This document shows positions 22,373 to 34,012 of a stretch of DNA of 64,000 nt, piece after piece. The notes below the pieces were generated by a model. It made no database searches. It saw only the letters and a list, made by a program, of their open reading frames with translations, and was not told where the DNA came from. Every line of letters starts with the position of its first letter. The stretch's first letter is position 1. The stretch comes from Phytophthora sp. 'mugwort'. Lineage: Eukaryota > Oomycota > Peronosporomycetes > Peronosporales > Peronosporaceae. The stretch covers positions 5,022,001-5,086,000 of the forward strand of contig JAUCEF010000005.1 in NCBI GenBank assembly GCA_033558025.1. The letters run 5' to 3'. A program made the translations under genes and the position numbers.

Positions 22373-24139
22373 TTGTATCAATCGCAAAAGACCCGGAACC
22401 TTCCGCTCCAAGAACGTCTCACTGCTCGTTCCGCATCGAGTGTTCACACTCAGATGTCAACAGCCAATTGGTCTTTTGACCTCCCTCGATCGCCTCGCGA
22501 TATCAGCCCTCGCCGCGGGCTAAGTCCCTCTGTGTCTCCGACACCTTCATCGTCCTGTACGGGAGAGGTCTCTGACAGTGCACTACCCGCACCCTCGCGG
22601 CTCTCGGTGCGAGAGTATCACTCAGCGCACAAGCGTCTACACGATCAGAAGACCATGGGTGGCGTCGACGAAGCCGCTGGAAGCAGTGCTCCCGTGCGCT
22701 TTGCGCGAGACACCCTCTCTGACGACCTTGACGAAAGTGAAGAGGTCGACTACACCGAGTCCATGACCGGTAGTAGCCCTGTCCGCTCGCCGAGCCCGCG
22801 CCGCCAACTGCGCGCTCCGAATCCGTTCGAGCTCTCGACTGCACGAGTCCTGAGCAATGCACCTCCGCTACCTTCGCGGGGAACAGAAGATGATCCTAGG
22901 GGATCTGGTGTCGTCACACCATCCTTTGGACGCAGTCCAGGTGCAACAGCTTGCGGCTGATCCGCAGCTCCCACGCTCGAGGCGACCTACGGCTCGGCCA
23001 TTGCTTACCCCGTCACGTCGTGACTATGGCTTTGAGCCTCGCGATCCCAGCGAAGTGGTTCGCCGAGAAGCATCAAGGTTTCTTAACACAGATATTATTG
23101 GGCCGGCGGCCGCAACACCCGACGAGCTCGCCGCGCGAGAGTCTCCCAGAAAGAGATACTTGACTCCTCAAGTGACTACTCAGCGCGAGTATCGTGAGCG
23201 CCTGCAAGTGCAAGCTCGGCACGGTCGGCTCCACCGATGTGGACTTACCCAGTCGTGCTGCTGTCAAGAGAGACGTCTTGGGAAGATGAGGGCCAATTCC
23301 AAAGTTGGGTGAAAGGAGATTGCAAGCTCTCTTCCATTGATGCCCTTCGGGCAAGTTTCAGTGAAACTGATGCTCGAGTCGAACGTAGACTCCGTTTCGA
23401 GTTCGCGAAACTCAAGGCGAAACGCCAGTTACCCCTTGCCTACCGGCCTCGCCCACAGGGCTCTCTCGCACTCGGGGCTTCTGCTGTCACAGCTAGCGGC
23501 TCTCACGCCCGTGAGGCCGCCCCTCTTCAAGACCAGAGCGACAGCTCTGCTGCTGACCTTGGCACCCCAGCAGCTATTGCCGGGAAGCGCCAGGCGAGCG
23601 ACGCCTCGGTCGCTGGCCCTCGGGACTGTGCTGATCGCGTCGATCGAAAGCGTCCACGACGTCAGGGCAATCTTGCCGGAGGGAGACCTCGTACTCCCAA
23701 GAATTCTGTGAGTGAGGATAACCCCTCCACTTCACAAGATATTGGGTACGACCCTGGCGACGACGCCGCGCCACTAAGCGCTCCACATGATAGTGGGAAG
23801 TTCCCTGCTCATCGAGCAACGGCGGTGGAGGTCGATGACCCGTTGGATCCTCGCGCTACGAGTCGCAGTGATCTGCTAGCGGTCGAGAGGCGGGTGCAGA
23901 CCCTGTTCGACTCGCTGCAGTGGGCGACGAGTCACCGTGACCGTCTCGCTGACGAGATTGATGCTGTGCATCATCGGGTCGACTGGCTTCGGTCTCCTGT
24001 CTCAGTTGCCAACCGCCTGGAGCTCCTGGAGCAGTCCTCTGCGCGTCGCTTCGAAGCGCTGGACCGTTCGCTCGCTGAACTACGTGGTCAGTTGGACCTC
24101 CTCGTGTGCCTCCAGCGCTTTGGCCAGCCACCGCTGTAG
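22373..24139 (+). pseudogene. antisense ORF at the 3' end of element B (unknown function)
   Basis: Three overlapping plus-strand frames (22373-22960, 22857-23312, 23237-24139) follow each other with only two frameshifts and would give about 590 residues. It begins 45 bases inside the 3' LTR and runs antisense to the chromodomain and integrase tail (23574-24389). The last frame alone is 300 codons. The product is Ser/Pro/Arg-rich, has an acidic patch (DDLDESEEVDYTE), a basic patch (DRKRPRRQG) and a heptad-like C-terminus (RRFEALDRSLAELRGQLDLL). Nothing in pol explains the open region 22373-23570, where no sense gene exists. I do not recognise the protein. Confidence 0.5.
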
Positions 24140-24389
24140 CGCCAACCCCCCCCCCCCCCCCCGCGCTCACCCGAGCCGGCTCTCGATATGGTTTAAGGAA
24201 GCCTACGTAACAGACGGGGTGTGTACGCATCTTCTTCGGAAGATTGAGCGTGTACGCAAGGCCCTTCCTGGCCACGACCTTAAAAGGTTCAATGAAGCGC
24301 GGGCGCAACTTGGTCTTAAAGACCGCAGACACTGCATGTGTATGTAGGTTTTTAGCGCTTAATAAAACTTTGTCATCGACCTTAAACAC
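23574..24389 (-). pseudogene. element B integrase C-terminus and chromodomain
   Basis: The frame from 24389 has VLLSAKNLHTHAV and LRPRFIEPFKVVARKG (the GPF-like module), then LPKKMRTHPVCYVGFLKPYR. After a long C-run (24144-24162 on the plus strand) and a frame change, 23819-23574 reads YHVERLVARRRRQGRTQYLV and KWRGYPHSQNSWEYE. That is a clear chromodomain with aromatic residues in place and Trp-Glu kept (Pro replaced by Tyr). Confidence 0.8.
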
Positions 24390-24477
24390 TTCAATGTTCC
24401 TTCTGCCCTTTGCACCAGCCTGTTCCTTCTGAACATCTTGCTTTCAGCCATCGCATCGCGTACTTGTCGTAAGACAC

Positions 24478-25300
24478 TTAAACGCGTAGACACAAACGTG
24501 TCAACTTGCTTGCGAACTGCAGCAGAGCTGATTCAGCTAGCCCATCGGCTATCTCTCCCTCACTAAGCCCAGAACCACGGAGTGGTGGCGTCAGCGGGAC
24601 GCGATGGTGTGTGAGACCGTTAAAGTAGAACGGGGTGAAGGTTGTCGAGGCATACACCGCATTGTTCAATGCAACCTCAACGAGTGGGAGCATGGGGCTC
24701 CATCGCTTGGGTCTATCCGCACGGACACTCCGAAACATGTCGTCTACAACGCGATTCACGCGTTCAGTCTGACCATCGGTCTGCGGATGGTCCACTGTGG
24801 ACTGTCGAGTCGAGTGCCGAGCACCTTAAAGACCGACGTCCAAAATTTACCCGTGAAACGGGGATCTCGATCCGAGACAATTGCCTCTGGCAGACCATGC
24901 TGTCGAAGACATGATCCACGAACAGCGTGGCTGTTCCTTCTCCATCGATGGAGTCCGGCACCGCCGCTAAATGAGCCGTCTTGCTCAATCGGTCGACAAA
25001 GACCACGATGCCAGTGTTGCCCGCCGCATCCCGTGGCAGGCCGAACACAAAGTCCATACTCATGGGTTGCCAACACCCCGTGGGTATACGCAAGCTGGCC
25101 AGCGGCGCAGCCGAGTGCGGCGAGGGTTAACCCGTTGACACGTCTCACACGTGCGTACATACGTACTGACCCACTTGTAAAACTTTGGCCACCAGTACGG
25201 GGAGCTCACCGAGCTGTAGGTCCTTTCTCGGCCGGGATGACCACCAAGTTGGGTATCATGTGCCTCATAGAGGATACGATACATTAGATGCTCTTCGTGA
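24478..25300 (-). pseudogene. element B integrase, catalytic core
   Basis: In order on the minus strand: MSMDFVFGLPRDAAG (first Asp), a frameshift, then GLPEAIVSDRDPRFTGKFW (second Asp), another frameshift, and MDHPQTDGQTERVNR (catalytic Glu). All three residues of the DD35E triad exist but lie in three frames. The zinc-binding part lies upstream at 25060-25400. Confidence 0.85.
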
Positions 25301-25763
25301 GGAACCACGACACGTGGGGTGTCTTCTGGACCAGTACCGTAGTACAATAGGCCATCATTGAGAGTGTACCGATGTAGCCTCGCGCGCAACCGCGCTGACA
25401 GCTTAATGTCTGAGTTAGCAAACTCCGCGCTTCCTAGCGCATGTAGCAGAGGTACGCAGGACTCGTCACGCGCGTACGCAGCGCGGATCAAGTCTGTCAC
25501 AGACGAAGGCACCGTCGTGACGTGAGCGATCTCATAGTTGGGCCTGCTTGATAACGCATCGGCTAAGACGTTCTGCCTACCAGGTTTGTACTTCACCTCG
25601 AAGTTGTACTCCGCAAAGAAAGAGAGCCAACGGGCCATTCTCTGAGAGAGATGAGGCGACTGCGTCGCAGTGCGTAGCGACACATGATCAGTGTAGATCA
25701 CAAACGGCTTGGAGCCGAGCAGGTGAACTCTGCTTTGACGAGCGCATACTCCGTCGCAAGTAG
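25060..25763 (-). pseudogene. element B RNase H end and integrase zinc-binding region
   Basis: The 213-codon frame starts with the end of RNase H (LIYTDH-type strand, then RMARWLSFFAEYNFEVKYKP and ADALSSRP). It passes a linker to the HHCC finger: His in EAHDTQLGGHPG and Cys pair in RTCETCQRV. This junction order (RNase H, linker, integrase) is that of Ty3/Gypsy pol. Upstream parts of RNase H (25763-26090) are broken by stops. Confidence 0.8.
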
Positions 25764-26093
25764 CTCTTTGTCATGAACTGGACAGTTCTTCTCAGCAGCC
25801 TTAAGCTGGCGAGATTCAAACGTGATCACGCGTTCACGCCCTTCAGCGTCTGCTTGCAACAAAGCACTGCTGATGGCAAAGTCCGACGCGTCACAGACGA
25901 CACTGAAATGACGATCGGGGTCTGGCAGGGCCAGGATCGGGGCTTAAAGGAAACTCTCCTTAATGGCTTCAAAACCCGCTTGATGCCCGGTGTCCCAATA
26001 CCAGTCCACATCCTTCTTAAGGAGATTAGACAGTGGCCTTGCCATCTCAGCATAGTTCTTGATGTACTTGTGCAAGTAATTGACCAGGCCAAG

Positions 26094-26910
26094 TCACTTC
26101 CTTAAGTCTTTCTGGTTCTTCGGAACCGGCCAGTCTATAATGGCCTTGACCTTAGCGGGATCCGCTCGAAGGCCTCGCTTCCCAATGAAGCATCCCAGAA
26201 AGGGGATCTCTTCAGCACCGAAGACACACTTGTCAATGTTGGCATACAACTTGTGTGTTGTGCTTGCGAACAGCGCTCGTAGATGCTCAATGTATTTCTC
26301 CACATCAGTCTTTCTGTGCTCCGCACGACTGTGGACGAATATATTGTCGAAGTATGTCTGAGCATACGCCCAGTGGGGTCTGAACAGTTGCGTCACAAGA
26401 CAATTGAACGTCGCAGGCGCGTTTGACAGCCCTTAGGGCATTACTAGCCACTACCAGAGCATACCGCTCGGAGTGCTGGCCGCCGTAAGCGGAATATCGC
26501 TTGCTCGAATGAGCAATTGAGTATCCATCGACCAAGTCGAGGGAACGGTACACCGTACACCCCGTCATGTTGTTCTGGAGAACGTCCTTCTTAGGAATAA
26601 GCGTTTGCGCCGGAATGATGGCCGCATTGAGCTTATTAAAAACATGAACGATTCGCCACCTGCCGTTCGGCTTTCTGACACAGAACGTAGGCGTTGAGTG
26701 TGGAGATTTGCTCTCGCACACCATACCCGCTTCGTGCTTAGCACAGAAGAACGCGTCAATGACGTCATACTGTTCTCGTGGCAAAGGCCACTGCCTTGTC
26801 AAACAGTATTTGGTTCTAGGAACCAGGTCAATCTCATGGCGTACACCTCGATCCGGAGGTAGCCTCGTGGGAGGTTCCTTCGAGACCACGTCTTGATATT
26901 CCTTCACCAA
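26094..26910 (-). pseudogene. element B reverse transcriptase
   Basis: The 201-codon frame from 26910 contains LPPDRGVRHEIDLVP, RKPNGRWRIVHVFNKLN and SLDLVDGYSIAHSSKRYSAY, with the catalytic Asp of motif A in LDLVDGY. A frameshifted continuation (26396-26094) holds motif C as TYFDNIFVHSRAE. The usual Tyr-x-Asp-Asp is therefore YFDN here, which alone would inactivate the enzyme. It ends in CVFGAEEIPFLGCFIGKRGL, the normal thumb start. Confidence 0.85.
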
Positions 26911-27605
26911 AGGGTACGGATTCGAAGGTCCTTGAGGAACGAGGATCCTGTCCGCGCATTCAGCGCCTTCTTGGTGTCATCAAGGACTGCTTTATCCAAT
27001 GGGACGACGAGTTTAGCTCCTCTTCAGGTCGTAGAATGACCAACTCGGTTAACTCGCCGGCCTTCAAGGCGTCGCCGAACTCGGCCATGGACATCTCGTC
27101 CAGCCCCAACAGAGCGTCCCCAGTGGGCATATTCTCTAGACTGATGTCGCCATCGACTTCTCCTGTCACTTCGTTGGCGAGTGTATATAGCTGCTCGCTA
27201 TCACCTGGAGTGTCTTCACTCGTCATGCTAGACGCATCAGATGCTCTGCGTCTCATGGCTGACGCTTGGCGTCATAGCCTTCTCCCCGCTGAGACTGTTT
27301 GCCTCGGAGAGGTCCTAACAGTCACATCAGCTGCGTCTCCAGGTGCTTGCACCGTGCGCGTTTCACCCGAGACTGGTATGTCTTGACCGACAACCGTCGC
27401 AGAGCTGCGATGCTCGCAGTCTCCACCCCGTGGATTACGTACCACGTCACCTCCATCAGTGGGCCCTCGGCCTTGATGCCCCGGCACACCGTCATCGGGA
27501 CGAGTGTCGTTGTCGTGACACATGTCACTTGTGTCACCCAGCGGGCTACCTACCGCTCCAGTCACAGCCCACGAGCACTGCGCGGGACTTTTGTCTTCGA
27601 CACCT

Positions 27606-28114
27606 TCAGTGTCTACAAGTTCGGATACCCCGATGTCCAGCACGTTGACCGACTCGTTCCAGTGCCCGCGTCAAAAAACAACGTTTTTGTTTCCTAGCAG
27701 AGGTGGGTTCATGACTCACCAAAGCTCCACCAGGAGCAAAAGCGCGTTGGGCCCAAGGTCTTCGACCTCCAATCAATCCATGGCTCATGACGTTCCAGCC
27801 ATACCATGCCAGGATGAGGTCGTACCTCGAATGCAGATCCAGGACCAGACAGCGTTCCACGCTATCGAAGTCGAGAAACTTCACGCCCAGGTTCACAGGA
27901 ACCTTGGGCACCTTGACACGGGTCCCCGTCGCTAGGCGAACAATGGTGACGCCACCCCTGCGCTCTCCGGGCGCCTCAGCGTACTACTATCTTCCCTCCA
28001 TCGTGGAGCGTCGATCGCAGTTGCTCCGGAATCGATCAAAACGATCCATGGCTTTTCAAAGCCCTTCAACGTCGCCTCAACGACGAGCAAGCCCGGCTTG
28101 CATACACGTTCCAT
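27606..28114 (-). pseudogene. element B aspartic protease
   Basis: The frame 28114-27932 contains WIVLIDSGATAIDAPRW with the DSGA catalytic motif of retroviral-type proteases. After a frameshift, 27911-27606 continues with VPVNLGVKFLDFDSVERCLV and DLILAWYGWNVMSHGLI, the C-terminal strand region found in Gypsy proteases. It would process gag-pol. Confidence 0.75.
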
Positions 28115-28128
28115 GTTAAAGAGTACGG

Positions 28129-29207
28129 CTATCTCCGGGGCTGGGTCCTGTGTCCTCCACCTCCATGAGGCTCAGCAGAACTCAGTTCTTCCCCAGCAGG
28201 GCGCCTCGCGCCTACTGAGTGTCGCCGTTTCCCCGCGACGAGCCGATGGCTTGGCTCGATGCGGAGCGAATGCTCGTAGGAGCCTGACGCGACCTGCGCG
28301 ACGGGCTGGTTGCCCTCAAATGGGTGGTGCTTCAGCAGATGAAGCACCGACGAATACCCATACGCTACTTGGCAGCATGAACTCAGCTTCCTCATCTTCA
28401 ACGTAGCTGAGGTCCATAGGTACCGGTTCGTCGGACGGAGTAGCGTTGGCAACGCCCCAGCCAAGTCCAGACGACTTGAAGTTGAACTCGGCGTTCAACG
28501 CCACTCTCACGGCCTCTTCTAAGAGGAAGGGTGAGTGCGGAAGACTTCCGTCCTGGCCACTTCACTGCGGCGACGCCTCCATAAAGATTGTCACAGTCAC
28601 TGCCTCTGGCAGAGAATCGGTCGCCATGCCGGCGATCAGAGTTCGCAACTTCTGGACGAAGTCCACCAAGTCCTTCTTACCCTGGCGGGTACTCAGAAAT
28701 CGTGACCTCACGCGGTACGCCTGATTAGGCGGAGCAAACACTTTCGAAAGCTGGAATTTCAGCTCCTCCCAGCTCGGGAAGGCCGCGTCCACCGACCTGC
28801 CGCACGTGAGTGCCCATGCTCGCGCTCGGCCACCGAGCTTCGAGATCGCTAGTGCCACGCGCTGTTGCTCAGTACGGAGCACGACCGATCCCATCGTCAT
28901 TTCGATCTCACGGATCCACAACATGAGGTTCCGCCTCTTTCCTTCGAAAGTCTTGACGCTCACGATGAGCGGTTTAGGGCGGGAGGCCCCATCCTGCGAT
29001 GTCGTAGACGTCAGTGCAGACGCCAACATCCTCTGCTGGAGGTGCTCCAACAGAGCACTCTCGTAGCTTGAGAACGTCTCCAGACGCGCATTCCCCGCGC
29101 CCGGTCCTATCGAAGCAAAATTCGTTATGCCCTCAGAGCAAAGACATAGGCTTTTTCAGCGCGTCTTGCTGGCTCTGGGACAGGTTAGAAAACGCTGTCT
29201 GCTCCAT
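28129..29207 (-). pseudogene. element B gag
   Basis: The start is ATG at 29207, 70 bases inside the 5' LTR (MEQTAFSNLSQSQQDALKK). After a frameshift the frame 29050-28562 contains FEGKRRNLMLWIREIEMTMG, ALAISKLGGRARAWALTCGR and FPSWEELKFQLSKVFAPPNQ, the capsid-like Retrotrans_gag domain. The C-terminal part (28510-28129) has the SDEPVPMDLSYVEDEE segment common in oomycete gag proteins. No intact CCHC zinc knuckle could be found in the remaining frame. Confidence 0.8.
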
Positions 29208-29276
29208 CCTCACCGAGGAATAGTCCTAAGATTCAGGTGCGGGATTGACTACAAGTACTACCAGGTGCAGCGGGGC

Positions 29277-29651
29277 TGCGTAGCGTAGTGCGTCAGAGGA
29301 AGACGTAGGACTCCCCGAGTCTTAGCTATGGTTATCCTAACCCTAACGTCTCCGCAGAGGCTTAGATCACTCTAGTTATACCACTACAGACTCAAAGAAT
29401 CAGTATCCTAAACCTACGGCAATACTATCTTTGATGCTAAAACTGAACTGTTATTTGTTGGATTATCTGCGGCAAGGTTTAAAAATGTATTACTCTAACT
29501 ATCTACGATAGTTTAACCTAGTCAAATGCATCGAGTGGCCCTGTGGCGACGTACTGAAATCCCGTTAACCCAAGTGGTACCAAGTACCACTTACTACAAG
29601 GTGACACGTAACACGGCTACACTCGTGTTACCTTCGTGTAACCCCGTTACA
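29277..29651 (-). repeat. 5' LTR of element B
   Basis: In sense it starts TGTAACGGGG and ends GCTACGCA; the gag start codon (29207) lies 70 bases inside. Differences from the 3' LTR at several positions show that the insertion is not very recent. Confidence 0.92.
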
Positions 29652-29751
29652 TTCCCAGCAATGAGCCGAACCCAGGTGGAAGAACGGAGGACTCAACCAG
29701 ATCCTTACTTGCTCCGTCGCTCGTTGTCACGAGCCACCGCCTGAGCAGCCA

Positions 29752-32700
29752 TCATTCGCAGCTGAGCCACCCGCAACGCCAAAGTGCCAGAAGGCTGCGA
29801 AGCAGGCTCGGCGGGAAAACTTGTCGAACCCTCGGCGTGATGAACTTGGTTTGGAGCAGCAGAACTCGAACCCGGCGATACCTTCTTCCGCCCCTTTTCC
29901 TTGGGTTTGGCGACATTGTGACCGTCGACTCCGTAGTCGTATCGTTCGGAGTAGCCGAGCTCGTGGAAGTTAACTTCTGCTCGGCGACCAAAACGCCGCC
30001 GAAGTATTCTTTTGAAGCTAAATTCTTAGACACGGATTTCTTGGCCACCGAGTTCGGGAGAGCCGAGTTCACAAAGCCAATCACAGGAGTCGACCTCCTT
30101 GACGCCGATTTAAAACAAAGCTGGCTTCGATGTTCCTGGATTCTTGGGAGTCGATTCTTGGGACGCTGACTTCTGGGAAACCGACTTCTTTTGAATCGAG
30201 TTAGATCGGTGTAGGGGCAGACCTGCAGATACCACGGTCTGGAGAGCAATGGAAGTACCGTGACCTGGGTCTCATTACCAGCCGAATTACGTCGAAGTCG
30301 CTTGGGGATGGTGATTGACAAAGACGTTTACCACCCTTTTCGTCTCGCGGTGGAGAACAGGGCGGAGCATCCGATATCAGCTGGGAAGGCTCCGATGTCT
30401 GGATAGAGACTTTGAGAATCATCGGAGGATATTTCCCTTCCCCACTTGAGCCGACAGCGTCAGCTTCATCGTCGGAGCCAAACATCTGAACGAAGCGGTT
30501 CTTAAGAGACGTGAAGGATGAGTAACTTTCTCCTGACCACACCAGGAGAGATTAAATGTTGTTCTTCCCTTGAGGTACAACAAGGATATCGTCAGCCAAG
30601 TCGGACGGCGTCTGAGGTTGGAACTGGGCTGCGGAAGACACACCGAGTAGACGCGACGCTGTAGGGGGAACAGAAGAACTCTGAGGTACATGATCTGCCG
30701 ATCTCAGCGAAGTCAGTACAGCTACCGCAGGGGCTGCACTGAGCAACAAGGCCGCACTCGGTTGAGGACTGCATGAATTCGGCTGAAGCGTTGCAGACTC
30801 TGGTACAGAAGGAAGGGCCGCTGGTACGAGGTGATCTTGGCATAAACGACTCTCCGGAACGCTGTGGGGTTGATCCGTGGGAGTCGAAGTCAGCTCTAAA
30901 GCCGAAACCTCGATGCGCGAAGGAGGTGATAAGTCCAAGACCGCGACGCCGAGCTGAACCGTCCAAGAGGAACCGGAAAAGGCGAAGTTGAACTTGATGG
31001 AGACTCCTGTAATGCTGACAGCAGTGAACGGGAGTCTGGCTGAGCGGTAGCCACAGATCTTGGATGGTGCGAAGAAGGGGAACCCTGATGAGAACTCGAC
31101 CGAGCTCCAATTCGCGGGATGACCTCGCGAGGCTCATCAGGCCGCACCAAGGCGATCTCAGGCCACCGAACTTTGAGGAGTCGACACAGACGGCATTCAA
31201 GCCGAGATCACCGGAAGTGAGATCAGAAGCATCAAGTCCGGCAGCTGCTGCAATCATCACCAATTCAGGATCCGCCACTGAAGTCTGACCGTGATGACGG
31301 AGGATGTCCTTGAGGCGTGTAATGGTTCGTTTCTGGTCCTTGATTGCCTCATTTGCCAATTGAAGATTCAGCTCATTGCTTCCAGAAGTCAACAAACTGG
31401 CCGCCTCTTGAAGACGACGGAAGTAGGTGTCAAACAAAGCCTTCAAGGCATTGTATAAACGGTTTGGCTCAGCGAGGTGGTCAGCAAGCCGCCGAACATC
31501 CGTGTTTCGATCTTCCTTCAGGCGATAGAGCCCGTCCATATGTTCCTGGAGGGCGTCGGTGTGGTAATTCGCCCGCCGAGTGGATTCCCTCTTCTCCATC
31601 TTCAGTCGACATATGGTAGAGCGGCACGAGGTCAGTATAGTGGTGTTCATGTTGGACATTTGTTTCCACTTGTCCCGCTCGCGGACTACCGTGACCAATT
31701 CTGCTTCCAGCCGAGTCGAAGATGCCAAGGCGTTCTCGAATCTCCGGACTAGTGTCCCATTCTCGCGGTGCATCCGAGCGTCATCATGCCGAAGCTGATC
31801 TAGCTCTTCAGAAGAACTCGACTCCCAGTGTGAAGTAACGACAGCATCTCGTTTGGTGAACGGTCAGCCAAGAGACTGCTGTGGCGACGCTGGTCGTCAG
31901 GAAGCAGAGGCCGGAGGAGAGTAGACTTCATCAGCCGAGTTCGCTCGAGCTCCTCAGCGAAGCGAAGCCGTTCTTGGTCTCGAAGCGAAGTCCGAAGCCC
32001 AGCGAGGGTAGTCGGAGTCGGGACCCTGTCGTCAGCTGAGTTCTCAAACTCAGCGGAAGCTGACTCAGCTGACTCTAGCGTGTCGGTTGAGTCCTCTTGG
32101 AGATGAGACTGAGATTCTAGCAGGACTGGTGAGAATTCAGCCGATGGAACCGGAGCTATACCCCAGTCTCCATGAGCCAACTTGGCGAAAGCCCAGAAGT
32201 TGCGTCGCTCGAGGCGGACTCGGCGAAGGCGACGGTCGTGGCGAATGTACACGGGTACCACGCTGGGAGAACGTCGATCCATGAAAATCACCTGGCCGTG
32301 AATCCGAACTCGGCGGAATCAGCTGCAACGCTGGATCTTCATCCGGGAGCTGCGAGGAGGAGGCTCAGCGAGGAGTTCTTACTGCCCAGGACGCGGAGAA
32401 TCGACTTGGGCGTTCGCTTGTAGCGGACCGGTCGTAAATGAGGGTCCGACGGGTGATCCATTTGTGACACAGAGCTCGGCGATGCTGCGTCGAAGAATTC
32501 GTCGGGATCCTCTAGTTCTCGAGGAGGTGAGCTCCAGGGAAGCGATGACCAGCTGTGACTTCGATCGACGACGCCTTAACGGTCGAGCTGCTGGAGAGAA
32601 GACTCAAGGACGATTGAACGTTCTCAACTTGTTCGACAGATTGGAAACATGAGCACCTACGGATTAAACCCAGCGGACTCAACCAGACGGGGGTTGAGCT

Positions 32701-33069
32701 TACCAGAGGAGTCGTTCGAGCGAATTCAGACGCAGTCGACTGAGTGGCGGACATATCAGCGGTAGTCTCAGCCGATTCAGCTGATCCGTCAGACCTCTCA
32801 GCGGGAACTTGACCGCCAGGATCTGTGTGTGGCGTCGTCCTAGCGTCGTTGTCGGTGCGATGGCCGCCCCAACTCGCCGGTGAGCCAGACCTCACCGGCG
32901 GACCCTCTCCCGAGCGGGAAGTAAGGCGACTGCTGGGAGCGGCGTGCTCTGACGGTTGAGAAGAAGTTTTCTTGGCTCTGGTGTACCAACATACACAGCA
33001 GCAGGTCAACGAGAACACCGAGCTAAGTAGTGACCGTAGCGGGACCCTATCTCGGAGTGAGGGCATCAA
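29752..33069 (-). pseudogene. gag-like coiled-coil protein of element A'
   Basis: Successive frames (33069-32512, 32291-31800, 31773-30592, 30542-30201, 30321-29752) read as one broken long protein. The 393-codon middle frame is highly helical and charged (ENALASSTRLEAELVTVVRE, RTITRLKDILRHHG). The N-terminal part is Ser/Thr/Glu-rich; the C-terminal part is basic. I recognise no zinc knuckle or protease. Gag is inferred from position after the LTR and length. Confidence 0.45.
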
Positions 33070-33329
33070 GTCGGCGAAACTGAGCGTAACGTGGGAGTAG
33101 TCGAGAGCCGAGCGTCAGGAACATTAAGAGTGAACGCGGTAATCTTGACAGATGGCGACGCACCAGTTGGACCAAGCCACGCGCCAGCTCGGCTCGTAAC
33201 ATAGCCGGGGCAGTTGTGGTGTAGTGAACGCCAGAATGGGTGGTTCACATATCACACTTAAACGGGAGGCACGGTACTGTCCGTTAAGTTCGAAGTCACC
33301 TGGCAACTCAGCTACTCAGCTGGATAAAC

Positions 33330-34012
33330 TCAGCCAATCGATTGGGTTCGGGTGGTTACATTGAGATCTTCGCGAAGGCGGTCGATACCCTAGCGCACTT
33401 TATTATTTCACTTGATATTTGTAAAGGAGCAAAGTAGGAGGAGCCCTTTGGGGGCTCCCAGGAGATAAACGATAACAGAATAATGACTTTTCCCAAGTTC
33501 AAGCCAAGTGTACACTGCCCGGTAAGCCCCTGTACAGGTTGGATTATGGTTGTCGTTGACACCCGAGAGGCATAGCTTGTGGGGTAGTGACTGGTAGCGC
33601 CAAGAGAACTAGATCGACCCGGGGAAGGGCATGTATCGCCAAGCGTGAAGAGACAAGTTCTGCCGAGCTCGGCGGGCCGGTACGCCGTACACTCCAGGTA
33701 CTGTAACACTTCTAGCCAAGAAGCCTTTGCTCTCGGCGACCACCCATCAAAGCGCTAGCGCGGCGCCGTCCGCTCTTCAGCGGAGGACACGGGATAATTG
33801 AGCCAGAGTCAGCCATATCAGCTGACCTCTGCGTATTGACTGGATTGGGGCATTTGCTTTCGGCAGAAGAGACCCACTACTGTCCCGAAAGGTCCGAACC
33901 GCTAGGGGCAACCCAGCGCAGGCCAACAAAGGTCGAATAGCTCGGTTATTGTTGTGTTTCTTGCCTAGTATCCACATCTGGCGAATTTGTGGGCTGCAAT
34001 ACCACACCTACA
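33330..34012 (-). repeat. LTR-like block of element A' (approximate inner end)
   Basis: Inverted relative to 13571-14800. The sense start reads TGTAGGTGTGGTATTGCAG. It contains a GGGAGCCC...GGGCTCC stem and an AATAAAGTG polyadenylation-like signal before TCTCAATGTAACC. Confidence 0.6.

Larger units (their letters stand above)
21956..29651 (-). mobile_element. chromovirus (Ty3/Gypsy) element B, full length but mutated
   Basis: Two similar LTRs (373 and 375 bp) flank gag, protease, reverse transcriptase, RNase H, integrase and chromodomain in the usual Gypsy order, read on the minus strand. LTRs begin TGTAACGGG and end TACGCA in sense. A purine tract (GAGGGG) precedes the 3' LTR at 22329. The flanking 5-mers (AGTGA at left, TTCCC at right) do not match, so there is no target duplication. 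An additional plus-strand ORF fills the 3' end. Confidence 0.92.
29652..34012 (-). mobile_element. element A', inverted partial copy of element A
   Basis: Begins (in sense) with an LTR-like block at 34012-33330, followed by homology to the interior of A (33230-32990) and by long gag-like frames to 29752. It stops abruptly at the right LTR of element B. There is no pol and no second LTR. Confidence 0.6.
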
